DNA from: Bolinopsis microptera
Lineage: Eukaryota; Ctenophora; Tentaculata; Lobata; Bolinopsidae
Length of the DNA stretch: 64,000 nucleotides
Direction of reading: 5' to 3'
NCBI RefSeq assembly: GCF_026151205.1
Contig: NC_087078.1
Span: forward strand, 2,669,675-2,733,674
This document shows, one piece after another, positions 11,319 through 21,840 of this stretch (positions are counted from its first letter, which is position 1; each line of letters opens with the position of its first letter). A model generated the notes under the pieces. The model searched no databases. It was not told the origin of the DNA and worked only from the letters and a program-made list of their open reading frames with translations. A program made the translations under genes and the position numbers.

Positions 11319-12304
11319 GACACAGGGAGCGCCGCATATCTTTCTAACAGCAGATATGTTCAAACTTCTGATGGTGTACCTAAACGTATGTTTTATGAAG
11401 CCGCTGTTTTGAGAATTAATGTTAATAGATGTGATATGTTCACCCTCGATGTGTTCATTCACTAACTCCAGTTTTTACTCATAACTTTAATATTACAGAA
11501 GCACAAGAAGGTTATAATGGACAGCGTAGGTCACCAGGTGTTCTGCGGCTTTAATGGGTCAGAACAAAAATCCAACCACGCCGCCCGACGTTCTATTGCC
11601 GGCTGTGAACTTAGCCGTTTTTTGGTTAGCCACATTTTAAACCAGGAACTGAATTTCGGCCGGCGGGGTCCCCTTCTTTGAGACTATGTTTTCCCAGTAT
11701 CTACCGAGATTCAATTTCACCACTTTATTACAATTAAGGGTTAAGCCGGATATATTGGATTGCAGATGTTAAAGAATCAATTTCAGCTCAGAGAATCGTT
11801 GAAGAAGATGGGGCTGAAAAAGATAGTATCTGGGAGGAACCTTATCGATATGGACGATCTCAGAGCAGACGATCAATCTAGAGAGAGAGATGGTTAGAAA
11901 GAATAATAACTACTTCACTTAATGCACCACCATCCAGTGCCTGAAGATAATAGGTAGCAGTTTTATTCGAATCCTTTAATCTGGCTTGAATGTTGTGTGT
12001 ATTATCGAAACAAATTCTGACGCCATGTAATTTTTCCAGACCACTTCTGTTCAGGGATCGACCGGGGACGAAATTTAGCCGGGGCCGGGGCCGGGGCCGG
12101 AACCAAGTTGAATCAGCCGGGGCCGGGATTAACCGGGATTTTGAAATGTTGCCAAGGCCGGGGCCGGGATTGGCTAAAATATGCCGGGGCCGGGATTTTT
12201 TTAATCTAATTTTGAAAATTTTTGAAAGTTTCCGGAAACTCGTATCAATGTGAGCTAGCTTCAAGGTCAACCTAGAAGGCAGCTACACAATATTTAAGTA
12301 TACA
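11319..12304 (+). repeat. 986-bp tandem duplication unit, first copy
   Basis: The segment starting GACACAGGGAGCGCCG at 11319 restarts at 12305 after the junction AAGTATACA, an exact 986-bp period. The unit spans the end of the YR exon at 11176, two further YR exons and the left end of the hAT-like element (CAGGGATCGACCGGGG at about 12051). The second copy (12305-12645) is cut off by the 41-bp satellite. The same 986-bp arrangement recurs at 16229-17214 and 17215-18197. Confidence 0.85.
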
Positions 12305-12645
12305 GACACAGGGAGCGCCGCATATCTTTCTAACAGCAGATATGTTCAAACTTCTGATGGTGTACCTAAACGTATGTTTTATGAAGCCGCTGTTTTGAGA
12401 ATTAATGTTAATAGATGTGATATGTTCACCCTCGATGTGTTCATTAACTAACTCCAGTTTTTACTCATAACTTTAATATTACAGAAGCACAAGAAGGTTA
12501 TAATGGACAGCGTAGGTCACCAGGTGTTCTGCGGCTTTAATGGGTCAGAACAAAACTCCAACCACGCCGCCCGACGTTCTATTGCCGGCTGTGAACTTAG
12601 CCGTTTTTTGGTTAGCCACATTTTAAACCAGGAACTGAATTTCGG

Positions 12646-14524
12646 CTCAAGGAGTTACACTCGGATTATTCGGCAAACTAGCCTGGCTCAAGGAGTTACA
12701 CTCAAATTATCCGGCAAACTAGCCTGGCTCAAGGAGTTACACTCGGATTATTCGGCAAACTAGCCTGGCTCAAGGAGTTACACTCGGATTATCCGGCAAA
12801 CTAGCCTGGCTCAAGGAGTTACACTCGGATTATCCGACAAACTAGCCTGGCTCAAGGAGTTACACTCGGATTATCCGGCAAACTAGCCTGGCTCAAGGAG
12901 TTACACTCGGATTATTCGGCAAACTAGCCTGGCTCAAGGAGTTACACTCGGATTATCCGGCAAACTAGCCTGGCTCAAGGAGTTACACTCGGATTATTCG
13001 GCAAACTAGCCTGGCTCAAGGAGTTACACTCGGATTATCCGGCAAACTAGCCTGGCTCAAGGAGTTACACTCGGATTATCCGGCAAATTAGCCTGGCTCA
13101 AGGAGTTACACTCGGATTATCCGGCAAACTAGCCTGACTCAAGGAGTTACACTCGGATTATCCGACAAACTAGCCTGGCTCAAGGAGTTACAGTCGGATT
13201 ATCCGGCAAACTAGCCTGGCTCAAAGAGTTACACTCGGATTATCCGACAAACTAGCCTGGCTCAAGGAGTTACAGTCGGATTATCCGGCAAAATAGCCTG
13301 GCTCAAGGAGTTACACTCGGATTATTTGGCAAACTAGCCTGGCTCAAAGAGTTACACTCGGATTATTCGGCAAACTAGCCTGACTCAAGGAGTTACACTC
13401 GGATTATCTGACAAACTAGCCTGGCTCAAGGAGTTACACTCGGATTATCCGGCAAATTAGCCTGGCTCAAGGAGTTACACTCGGATTATCCGGCAAACTA
13501 GCCTGACTCAAGGAGTTATACTCGGATTATCCGACAAACTAGCCTGGCTCAAGGAGTTACAGTCGGATTATCCGGCAAACTAGCCTGGCTCAAAGAGTTA
13601 CACTCGGATTATCCGACAAACTAGCCTGGCTCAAGGAGTTACAGTCGGATTATCCGGCAAAATAGCCTGGCTCAAGGAGTTACACTCGGATTATTTGGCA
13701 AACTAGCCTGGCTCAAAGAGTTACACTCGGATTATTCGGCAAACTAGCCTGACTCAAGGAGTTACACTCGGATTATCTGACAAACTAGCCTGGCTCAAGG
13801 AGTTACACTCGGATTATCCGGCAAACTAGCCTGGCTCAAGGAGTTACACTCGGATTATTCGGCAAACTAGCCTGGCTCAAGGAGTTACACTCGGATTATC
13901 CGGCAAACTAGCCTGGCTCAAGGAGTTACACTCGGATTATCCGGCAAATTAGCCTGGCTCAAGGAGTTACACTCGGATTATCCGGCAAACTAGCCTGACT
14001 CAAGGAGTTACACTCGGATTATCCGACAAACTAGCCTGGCTCAAGGAGTTACAGTCGGATTATCCGGCAAACTAGCCTGGCTCAAAGAGTTACACTCGGA
14101 TTATCCGGCAAACTAGCCTGGCTCAAGGAGTTACACTCGGATTATCCGGCAAACTAGCCTGGCTCAAAGAGTTACACTCGGATTATCCGGCAAACTAGCC
14201 TGGCTCAAGGAGTTACACTCGGATTATCCGGCAAACTAGCCTGGCTCAAAGAGTTACACTCGGATTATCCGGCAAACTAGCCTGGCTCAAGGAGTTACAC
14301 TCGGATTATCCGGCAAATTAGCCTGGCTCAAGGAGTTACACTTGGATTATCCGGCAAACTAGCCTGACTCAAGGAGTTAAACTTGGATTATCCGAGTCTC
14401 CGACAAACTAGCCTGGCTCAAGGAGTTACACTCGGATTATCCGGCAAATTAGCCTGGCTCAATTGGAGTTACACTCGGATTATCCGGCAAACTAGCCTGG
14501 CTCAAGGAGTTACACTCGGATTAT
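12646..14524 (+). repeat. 41-bp satellite array, about 46 copies
   Basis: The unit is CTCAAGGAGTTACACTCGGA followed by a 21-bp half ending AACTAGCCTGG. Copies differ at a few diagnostic positions (GGCAA/GACAA, ACTCGG/AGTCGG, GGCTC/GACTC, AAGGAG/AAAGAG). A higher-order block of nine units (369 bp) repeats: the variant GACTCAAGG recurs at 13136 and 13505 with matching variants between. The array starts inside the second copy of a YR exon, right after GAATTTCGG, and ends abruptly at about 14524. Unit copies are contiguous without spacers. Confidence 0.95.
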
Positions 14525-15364
14525 AATTTTCGCCCATTTGTGGACCAAGGAACTGAGGGACTTGAAAGGAGCCCGAGATTTAAAACGCTATCAGTAATAA
14601 TATGGGGTCCCCAGGTGATATCAGTAGACGATCGCTATCAGTAATAATATGGGGTCCCCAGGTAATATCAGTAGACGATCGCGGTGGTGGGCGATAATTC
14701 TCACCTCGTTAAAAATGTAAGAGTACAACTTTTAAAAGGATTTTTGTGTTATATTTTATTTTTTGAGTTTAATGTCATTCTCTCGCATGGAAATGTGGTA
14801 CAAGTTATATATCGAAATTAGTTCCGCTTTTGGTTACCGATTTTGCAACTTCACAATTTTAAAACCATATTTGTAAAGCTGGATTCATCAACTCATCTTG
14901 ACGATACAAAAAATAATTTATAAAGATCACTGAAGACTTCTTTGAGATAAAAACAACTTGAAATTTACATAAGCTCATGTACATGCTAAAACTGAATCCT
15001 ACAAAACGGTAAAACAATTTTTGACAGCAACTTCAAGTTACATGTAAAAATGTTTTATCTCAATCAATTTATATTTTTGAAACCGAAAAATTAGTCCTTT
15101 TATTTTAATTATCCAGCGGAAAGTGCACCGCACCTTTTTATAACCTGATTTGGAAATGATTTCAATATCTGTAATACAAGGTCAACTTGCTCAACATTCT
15201 TACTACTTCATGATAACATGCATTTTAAAAGTAACCTTCCAGTTTTTCTATTCTTAATGTCAATTTCTTCAATCCAAAGTTCCATGAAATCATTACGATG
15301 TCCCACATATTCATTATTCAACCACTTAATTTTGTTTGTTTAAAACAAAAACATGGCTGAAATC
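14525..15364. other. Spacer between satellite and second duplication block
   Basis: Contains a 47-bp direct duplication at 14586-14680 (two copies of CGCTATCAGTAATAATATGG and what follows). The rest is AT-rich with no gene seen. Confidence 0.6.
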
Positions 15365-17214
15365 AACAGAGAGTTTCATAAGTGACCTCCAAAAACAAAA
15401 GAATATGGAACACTCTGCTAAACAGATGATGGATTCACGGGACATCCTGACCGTCCGCGAGGTAACTTTCGGCCAAAGAAGAATCTAAACCGGTAAGTTA
15501 TCCCTGTCTGGACTTAATTAAAAAACGCCTAAAACTATCTGTCAAATTCAGTATCATATGCAATGACATGGTATTTTACAGATCACCCAGATGATGTTCA
15601 GCCCAATCTACCTCCAACTCGCGGAAACTATCAAGTCCCTACCAACCGACAACTGGTGTGATTTATTTACCACCACGCGGCAGGTCCTCTTGACAGGGTG
15701 CTTCTTTTTAAGGGCAGCGAGATCCGGGGAACCGCTTGCCGTCTCCTACGAAGATCTCGAAAATGTAAATGCAATAAAAGCCTGTTTGAATATTAAAAAT
15801 TGATAGTAGTATATAAAATGGTACTGCTAAGTGCTAGGCCATCAAAATTTGAAGAGGTAATGAGTTTTTTACAGTTAGCGGACTTTTTGCCTATGCTAAT
15901 TTTAATTGCTGACATTACTAACAAAGTTACGTAATTCGTAAAATTATTTTGCTTCTCTTTGTGTACTTTCGTTTGAAAATTACTTAACAAACAAAAACAA
16001 AAACTCCGCTAACTTTCAAAAACTCAATACCTCATTGTATAATACCTTAATACGGACATCAAATTACTGATGGGTATCGTTACAGATGAGAAAGCTGATT
16101 GTCCCGGTTGCCGGGGTAGAGAGGGAGTTATTTTACTTCCAAGTCTCCCCCTTCAAAAATTGCGCCACCTCCGTAACCAAGACAAGTTACATTTCAGTTA
16201 AATCTATCGGGAAGTTGGAGACTTGGCCGACACAGGGAGCGCCGCATATCTTTCTAACAGCAGATATGTTCAAACTTCTGATGGTGTACCTAAACGTATG
16301 TTTTATGAAGCCGCTGTTTTGAGAATTAATGTTAATAGATGTGATATGTTCACCCTCGATGTGTTCATTAACTAACTCCAGTTTTTACTCATAACTCTAA
16401 TATTACAGAAGCACAAGAAGGTTATAATGGACAGCGTAGGTCACCAGGTGTTCTGCGGCTTTAATGGGTCAGAACAAAACTCCAACCACGCCGCCCGACG
16501 TTCTATTGCCGGCTGTGAACTTAGCCGTTTTTTGGTTAGCCACATTTTAAACCAGGAACTGAATTTCGGCCGGCGGGGTCCCCTTCTTTGAGACTATGTT
16601 TTCCCAGTATCTACCGAGATTCAATTTCACCACTTTATTACAATTAAGGGTTAAGCCGGATATATTGGATTGCAGATGTTAAAGAATCAATTTCAGCTCA
16701 GAGAATCGTTGAAGAAGATGGGGCTGAAAAAGATAGTATCTGGGAGGAACCTTACCGATATGGACGATCTCAGAGCAGACGATCAATCTAGAGAGAGAGA
16801 TGGTTAGAAAGAATAATAACTACTTCACTTAATGCACCACCATCCAGTGCCTGAAGATAATAGGTAGCAGTTTTATTCGAATCCTTTAATCTGGCTTGAA
16901 TGTTGTGTGTATTATCGAAACAAATTCTGACGCCATGTAATTTTTCCAGACCACTTCTGTTCAGGGATCGACCGGGGACGAAATTTAGCCGGGGCCGGGG
17001 CCGGGGCCGGAACCAAGTTGAATCAGCCGGGGCCGGGATTAACCGGGATTTTGAAATGTTGCCAAGGCCGGGGCCGGGATTGGCTAAAATATGCCGGGGC
17101 CGGGATTTTTTTAATCTAATTTTGAAAATTTTTGAAAGTTTCCGGAAACTCGTATCAATGTGAGCTAGCTTCAAGGTCAACCTAGAAGGCAGCTACACAA
17201 TATTTAAGTATACA
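15365..17214 (+). pseudogene. Second block of YR gene B exons (segmental duplication)
   Basis: Nearly identical to 10452-12304, offset 4,913 bp (4,910 after a 3-bp deletion near 16033). It carries the YR exons equivalent to 10450, 10669, 11176, 11499 and 11766, beginning inside the first of these and so lacking the upstream exons. The left end of the hAT-like element is included at about 16961. Few substitutions separate the blocks, so the duplication is recent. Assembly duplication should be considered, although the blocks carry a few distinct differences. Confidence 0.8.
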
Positions 17215-18197
17215 GACACAGGGAGCGCCGCATATCTTTCTAACAGCAGATATGTTCAAACTTCTGATGGTGTACCTAAACGTATGTTTTATGAAGCCGC
17301 TGTTTTGAGAATTAATGTTAATAGATGTGATATGTTCACCCTCGATGTGTTCATTAACTAACTCCAGTTTTTACTCATAACTTTAATATTACAGAAGCAC
17401 AAGAAGGTTATAATGGACAGCGTAGGTCACCAGGTGTTCTGCGGCTTTAATGGGTCAGAACAAAACTCCAACCACGCCGCCCGACGTTCTATTGCCGGCT
17501 GTGAACTTAGCCGTTTTTTGGTTAGCCACATTTTAAACCAGGAACTGAATTTCGGCCGGCGGGGTCCCCTTCTTTGAGACTATGTTTTCCCAGTATCTAC
17601 CGAGATTCAATTTCACCACTTTATTACAATTAAGGGTTAAGCCGGATATATTGGATTGCAGATGTTAAAGAATCAATTTCAGCTCAGAGAATCGTTGAAG
17701 AAGATGGGGCTGAAAAAGATAGTATCTGGGAGGAACCTTATCGATATGGACGATCTCAGAGCAGACGATCAATCTAGAGAGAGAGATGGTTAGAAAGAAT
17801 AATAACTACTTCACTTAATGCACCACCATCCAGTGCCTGAAGATAATAGGTAGCAGTTTTATTCGAATCCTTTAATCTGGCTTGAATGTTGTGTGTATTA
17901 TCGAAACAAATTCTGACGCCATGTAATTTTTCCAGACCACTTCTGTTCAGGGATCGACCGGGGACGAAATTTAGCTGGGGCCGGGGCCGGGGCCGGAACC
18001 AAGTTGAATCAGCCGGGGCCGGGATTAACCGGGATTTTGAAATGTTGCCAAGGCCGGGGCCGGGATTGGCTAAAATATGCCGGGCCGGGATTTTTTTAAT
18101 CTAATTTTGAAAATTTTTGAAAGTTTCCGGAAACTCGTATCAATGTGAGCTAGCTTCAAGGTCAACCTAGAAGGCAGCTACACAATATTTAAGTATA
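17215..18197 (+). pseudogene. Third repeat of the 986-bp unit, leading into the intact hAT copy
   Basis: Matches 16229-17214 and 11319-12304. Unlike those, it does not jump back at AAGTATA but continues into the rest of the hAT-like element, so it retains the original junction. This identifies it as the ancestral arrangement from which the other copies were made. Confidence 0.8.
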
Positions 18198-18881
18198 ATT
18201 ACACCAAACGCTGTTTACATTACTACTATGAGTTGGCGTTATTTCACTGCCAAATATCCTCCTACTCCTTTTACCGCCACTCTCTATTACTTGCCCGGGC
18301 AAGTAATAACACCGGAAACGAGTAGTCATCTGTGATCTGATGACTATCATCATCATCTGCATTGAGTCGGCCTCACTCTCTGACTCTACTGTTTTTTGCT
18401 CCTGAACTGAATTGTTTGACGTTTGTACTTATAGTTATATGAAAGAAAACGGTACACGAACACATGACTTTACTCAAACTTTTTAATCAACCTCGAACTT
18501 TTTTAATCAACATTAATATTTTACATTCTTTGTAAATTCAAAGTTGAAATTTTCTGAATATCAAACTGGAATGATGTCAAGTCCTCGTATTTATATTTTT
18601 CACTCGATCTCATGTTACCGAAAATTTTGTGTTTAATTTAAGTCTTAAAATCAAGATAAATTCTGATAATCTATCGGTTTAAATTGAGGCAGAAAATACG
18701 AGAAATCCCGGCAAAAATTGACAAAAACAGCCGGGGCCGGGGCCGGGATCGGGGGCCTCTGGCCGGGATTGGGGGCCTCTGGCCGGGGCCGGGATTTTGA
18801 AAATTATTTTGCCGGGGCCGGGGAAAAAACACAAATCCCGGCCGTATCCGGGGCCGGGGCCGGGATCCCGGTTGATCACTG
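17948..18881. mobile_element. Non-autonomous hAT-like transposon
   Basis: The left end CAGGGATCGACCGGGG and the reverse complement of the right end, CAGTGATCAACCGGG, are imperfect terminal inverted repeats. The 8-bp sequence CTTCTGTT flanks both ends (17940-17947 and 18882-18889). CAG-starting ends and 8-bp target duplications are the hAT superfamily signature. Both subterminal regions are rich in GGGGCC runs. The 934 bp contain no transposase. Removing the element and one target copy joins a splice acceptor (TTTTTCCAG) to an open exon reading TTSVVSHSAGHRNTTG, so it sits inside the YR active-site exon. Confidence 0.85.
18722..18868. repeat. (GGGGCC)n G-rich subterminal tract
   Basis: Several runs of GGGGCCGGGG close together, with the potential to form G-quadruplexes. 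Equivalent tracts are at about 12066-12195, 16976-17106 and 17974-18090, all within copies of the hAT-like element ends. Confidence 0.75.
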
Positions 18882-18910
18882 CTTCTGTTGTCTCGCATAG
18901 TGCTGGCCAC

Positions 18911-19758
18911 AGAAACACGACGGGTGCCAGGCACTACAGGTTGCTGGGGAGGGAGGAGGCGGACAGAAACACGACGGGTGCCAGGCACTACAGGTTGCTG
19001 GGGAGGGAGGAGGCGGACAGAAACACGACGGGTGCCAGGCACTACAGGTTGCTGGGGAGGGAGGAGGCGGACAGAAACACGACGGGTGCCAGGCACTACA
19101 GGTTGCTGGGGAGGGAGGAGGCGGACAGAAACACGACGGGTGCCAGGCACTACAGGTTGCTGGGGAGGGAGGAGGCGGACAGAAACACGACGGGTGCCAG
19201 GCACTACAGGTTGCTGGGGAGGGAGGAGGCGGACAGAAACACGACGGGTGCCAGGCACTACAGGTTGCTGGGGAGGGAGGAGGCGGACAGAAACACGACG
19301 GGTGCCAGGCACTACAGGTTGCTGGGGAGGGAGGAGGCGGACAGAAACACGACGGGTGCCAGGCACTACAGGTTGCTGGGGAGGGAGGAGGCGGACAGAA
19401 ACACGACGGGTGCCAGGCACTACAGGTTGCTGGGGAGGGAGGAGGCGGACAGAAACACGACGGGTGCCAGGCACTACAGGTTGCTGGGGAGGGAGGAGGC
19501 GGACAGAAACACGACGGGTGCCAGGCACTACAGGTTGCTGGGGAGGGAGGAGGCGGACAGCATAGTGCTGGCCACAGAAACACGACGGGTGCCAGGCACT
19601 ACAGGTTGCTGGGGAGGGAGGAGGCGGACAGAAACACGACGGGTGCCAGGCACTACAGGTTGCTGGGGAGGGAGGAGGCGGACAGCATAGTGCTGGCCAC
19701 AGAAACACGACGGGTGCCAGGCACTACAGGTTGCTGGGGAGGGAGGAGGCGGACAGAA
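18911..19758 (+). repeat. 54-bp array made from the YR active-site exon, 15 copies
   Basis: Twelve tandem 54-bp units (18911-19558), a 17-bp insert, two units, the same 17-bp insert, and one last unit. Each 18-codon unit translates as NTTGARHYRLLGREEADR, which contains the candidate catalytic Tyr (HYR). The 17-bp insert CATAGTGCTGGCCACAG is a copy of the sequence just before the first unit, so expansion involved two overlapping repeat lengths. Only the last unit runs on into the downstream coding sequence (TIAKHNLVLFLTYHLDPK) and its donor GTAAGT at about 19821. The first twelve units are in frame with each other; the two 17-bp inserts shift the frame. Confidence 0.9.
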
Positions 19759-19956
19759 CAATCGCCAAACACAATCTGGTGCTGTTCCTTACGTACCATC
19801 TGGACCCGAAATTGTTAGATGTAAGTGTCACTGAAGTACTTCACATAACGGATCAAATATTAATAGACTATATCAATGGATTTGGAAAAGTAGATTTATC
19901 AAATTGTAGATATTTATTAACCCTGTTTCTGAGATTATACGATATACTTGTTTGCA

Positions 19957-20134
19957 GGAGCTGGAGAGGGAACCGGGGAGGGGCGTGAGGATAAACATCG
20001 AGGATCAACATGATGACGAAGAAGAAGGAGAAGAAGAAGAAGAAGAAGAAGAAGGAGAAGAAGGAGAAGAAGAAGGAGAAGACGAACAAAAGACGGAGAA
20101 GAAGAAGATGAAGAAGAAGATAAGTACCCCGTAA
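19957..20134 (+). CDS. Acidic/basic C-terminal exon of YR gene B
   Basis: Follows a CAG acceptor and reads ELEREPGRGVRINIEDQ, then a Glu-rich run encoded by a GAA/GAG microsatellite, then KTEKKKMKKKISTP and a stop. Phase 0 agrees with the preceding exon, which ends ...HLDPKLLD before GTAAGT. Charged tails of this sort often act as flexible or nuclear-targeting segments, an inference only. The low-complexity repeat may vary in length between individuals. Confidence 0.55.
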
Positions 20135-20820
20135 CTTCAGAGATCAGCACTCCTGAGGGTGTGCGGAATTACAACTTCCGCTGATAATAGCTGAGGTAGT
20201 ATTGTGAATATAAGAGGGACGGTCATGCTTGCCAGTATTGTGATATAGTATTGAGTTTGTGTGTAGTGATTGTATTTCGTATATCGTATATTTCTATCGT
20301 GTTATAATTCGTGTATTAATTGTTAGGCCTTCAACATTATTTCAACAATTTTTTGAAAAGTTGAAACATTTATTCAAATCCACATTTGTGATTTTGTCTC
20401 TCGGAAACTATAGCAGCGGGATCAAGTGTGTGTTGAGTTTAGTGTAAGCTTGATTGCATTAGCCCTTGATCTGCTTGACTAGGAGCCCCGATTTGGTCCC
20501 AGTCTAATATAGGAAGCAAAATCACTAATAACCATCGAGAGCAAAAAATACACTCACAATCTTTTCGTATCACTTATATGTTTTAAATAATAGCTCTCCG
20601 GCCGATTGAAACTTGTTGATAAAAATAATATGGCTGATAGAGGAGACGATGCTGATAAAATTCATATTAGTCAATATAAAATTTAAATTTATTAAGTAAA
20701 ATTTATTAAGTAAAATTTATTTGTTACTGAAGGTGGGGGATTGACGAATCAACCCACCCCCAGTATGATAAGGGTTAACCAACATGAAGCCCTTGATGTG
20801 AAAATATTTTCCGAATTACA
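20135..20820. other. Non-coding, dispersed repeat
   Basis: Part of this stretch (about 20390-20515) matches the reverse complement of about 38630-38800, and the motif CAACCCACCCCCAGTA near 20751 recurs near 39148. No gene seen. Confidence 0.55.
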
Positions 20821-21840
20821 ATATACTAGCAAAACTGGACAGAAGGACTTTCGACAAAACTGTACCAAATGGAATGGTCGAAAATAGAGTGTTTTAGTGA
20901 ATAACTTAAAATATATTTTATCAAGATCTGACTGAAAGATTTTCTTTAAACTTTCCAGATAGTTAAATGGCTATATGACAAATAGTGTGTATATAGCCAG
21001 ATAGTTGTATGGCTATGAGACGGATAATCTGAGCAAGTTTGGGCGAATTTCTATGTGTCAAATTTGAGATATGACTTCAAACACAAGAAAATATCTCAAA
21101 TTGGCGGTTTCTAGCGGAACGCAGGCACATATTTCGAGATCCTACTGATAAATTTTCTTTAAACTTTCCAGATAGTTGTATGGCTATGAGACAGATAATC
21201 TGAGCAAGTTTGGGCGAATTTCTATCTGCCAAACTTAAGATATGACTTCAAACACAAGAAAATATCTCAAATTGGTGGTTTCTAGCGGAACGCAGGCACA
21301 TATTTCGAGATCCTACTGATAAATGTTGGCACATAGAAATTCTCCCAAAATCGCACAGAATATCCGTCTCATAGCCATACAACTATCTGGAAAGTTTAAA
21401 GAAAATTTATCAGTAGGATCTCAAGATAATCGACTTTCGTCAAATATCGTACCGGAACCGCCAATTTGAGATATTTTCTTGTGTTTGAAGTCATATCTCA
21501 GGTTTGGCAGATAGAAATTCGCCCAAACTTGCTCAGATTATCTGTCTCATAGATATACAACTATCTGGAAAGTTTAAAGAAAATTTATCAGTAGGATCTC
21601 GAAATATGTGCCTGCGTTCCGCTAGAAACCGCCAATTTGAGATATTTTCTTGTGTTTGAAGTCATATCTCAAATTTGACACATAGAAATTCGCCCAAACT
21701 TGCTCAGATTATCTGTCTCATAGATATACAACTATCTGGAAAGTTTAAAGAAAATTTATCAGTAGGATCTCAAGATAATTGACTTTCGTCAAATATTGTA
21801 CCATGGTACAGTTTGGTACAGAAAGTCCAAGCGTGTTTGC
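20821..21840. mobile_element. Large foldback of 170-190-bp units
   Basis: About 1 kb organised as two inverted arms meeting near 21325. Each arm holds two to three tandem units of roughly 170-190 bp containing AACTTTCCAGATAGTT and AACACAAGAAAATATCTC; the right arm carries their complements. The outer ends share a less conserved inverted stretch (GTACCAAA...TTTGGTAC). No coding sequence. It resembles a foldback transposon or a satellite seeded as an inverted repeat. Confidence 0.75.

Larger units (their letters stand above)
9272..20134 (+). pseudogene. YR gene B: tyrosine-recombinase-like gene, broken by insertions and duplications
   Basis: Exons with matching splice signals and phase: 9272-9340 (possible ATG), 9541-9579, 9707-9820, 9988-10227, 10450-10548, 10669-10851, 11176-11385, 11499 to about 11590, 11766 to about 11892, an active-site exon whose start lies before the hAT insertion at 17948 and which resumes at 18890, and an acidic/basic tail exon 19957-20134. 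Expected YR residues are present: Arg in ARSGEP (10669 exon), Arg in DMDDLR (11766 exon), His in SHSAGHR and Tyr in GARHYR (18890 onward). The N-terminal exons (FTKLVNKWLSFKPRS, KHSDPDILKMEEMEQL) probably form the core-binding domain. The donor after exon 11499 is not canonical, and a GA run ending exon 11766 is out of phase. DNA strand exchange is the family role; activity here is unlikely. Exons 10450-11892 are duplicated downstream. Confidence 0.6.

Noticed and set aside
11878-12270. Pro/Arg/Gly-rich frames (PGPGLGN type) here and at 16788 and 17886
   Set aside because: They translate the GGGGCC-rich end of the hAT-like element, not a gene.
12646-14524. CRISPR-like regular repeats
   Set aside because: The 41-bp units are directly contiguous with no unique spacers, and the DNA is animal; it is a satellite.
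18671-19708. Long open frames on both strands over the 54-bp array (up to 345 codons)
   Set aside because: They exist because the repeat length is a multiple of three. Only the plus frame with NTTGARHYR connects to flanking exons.
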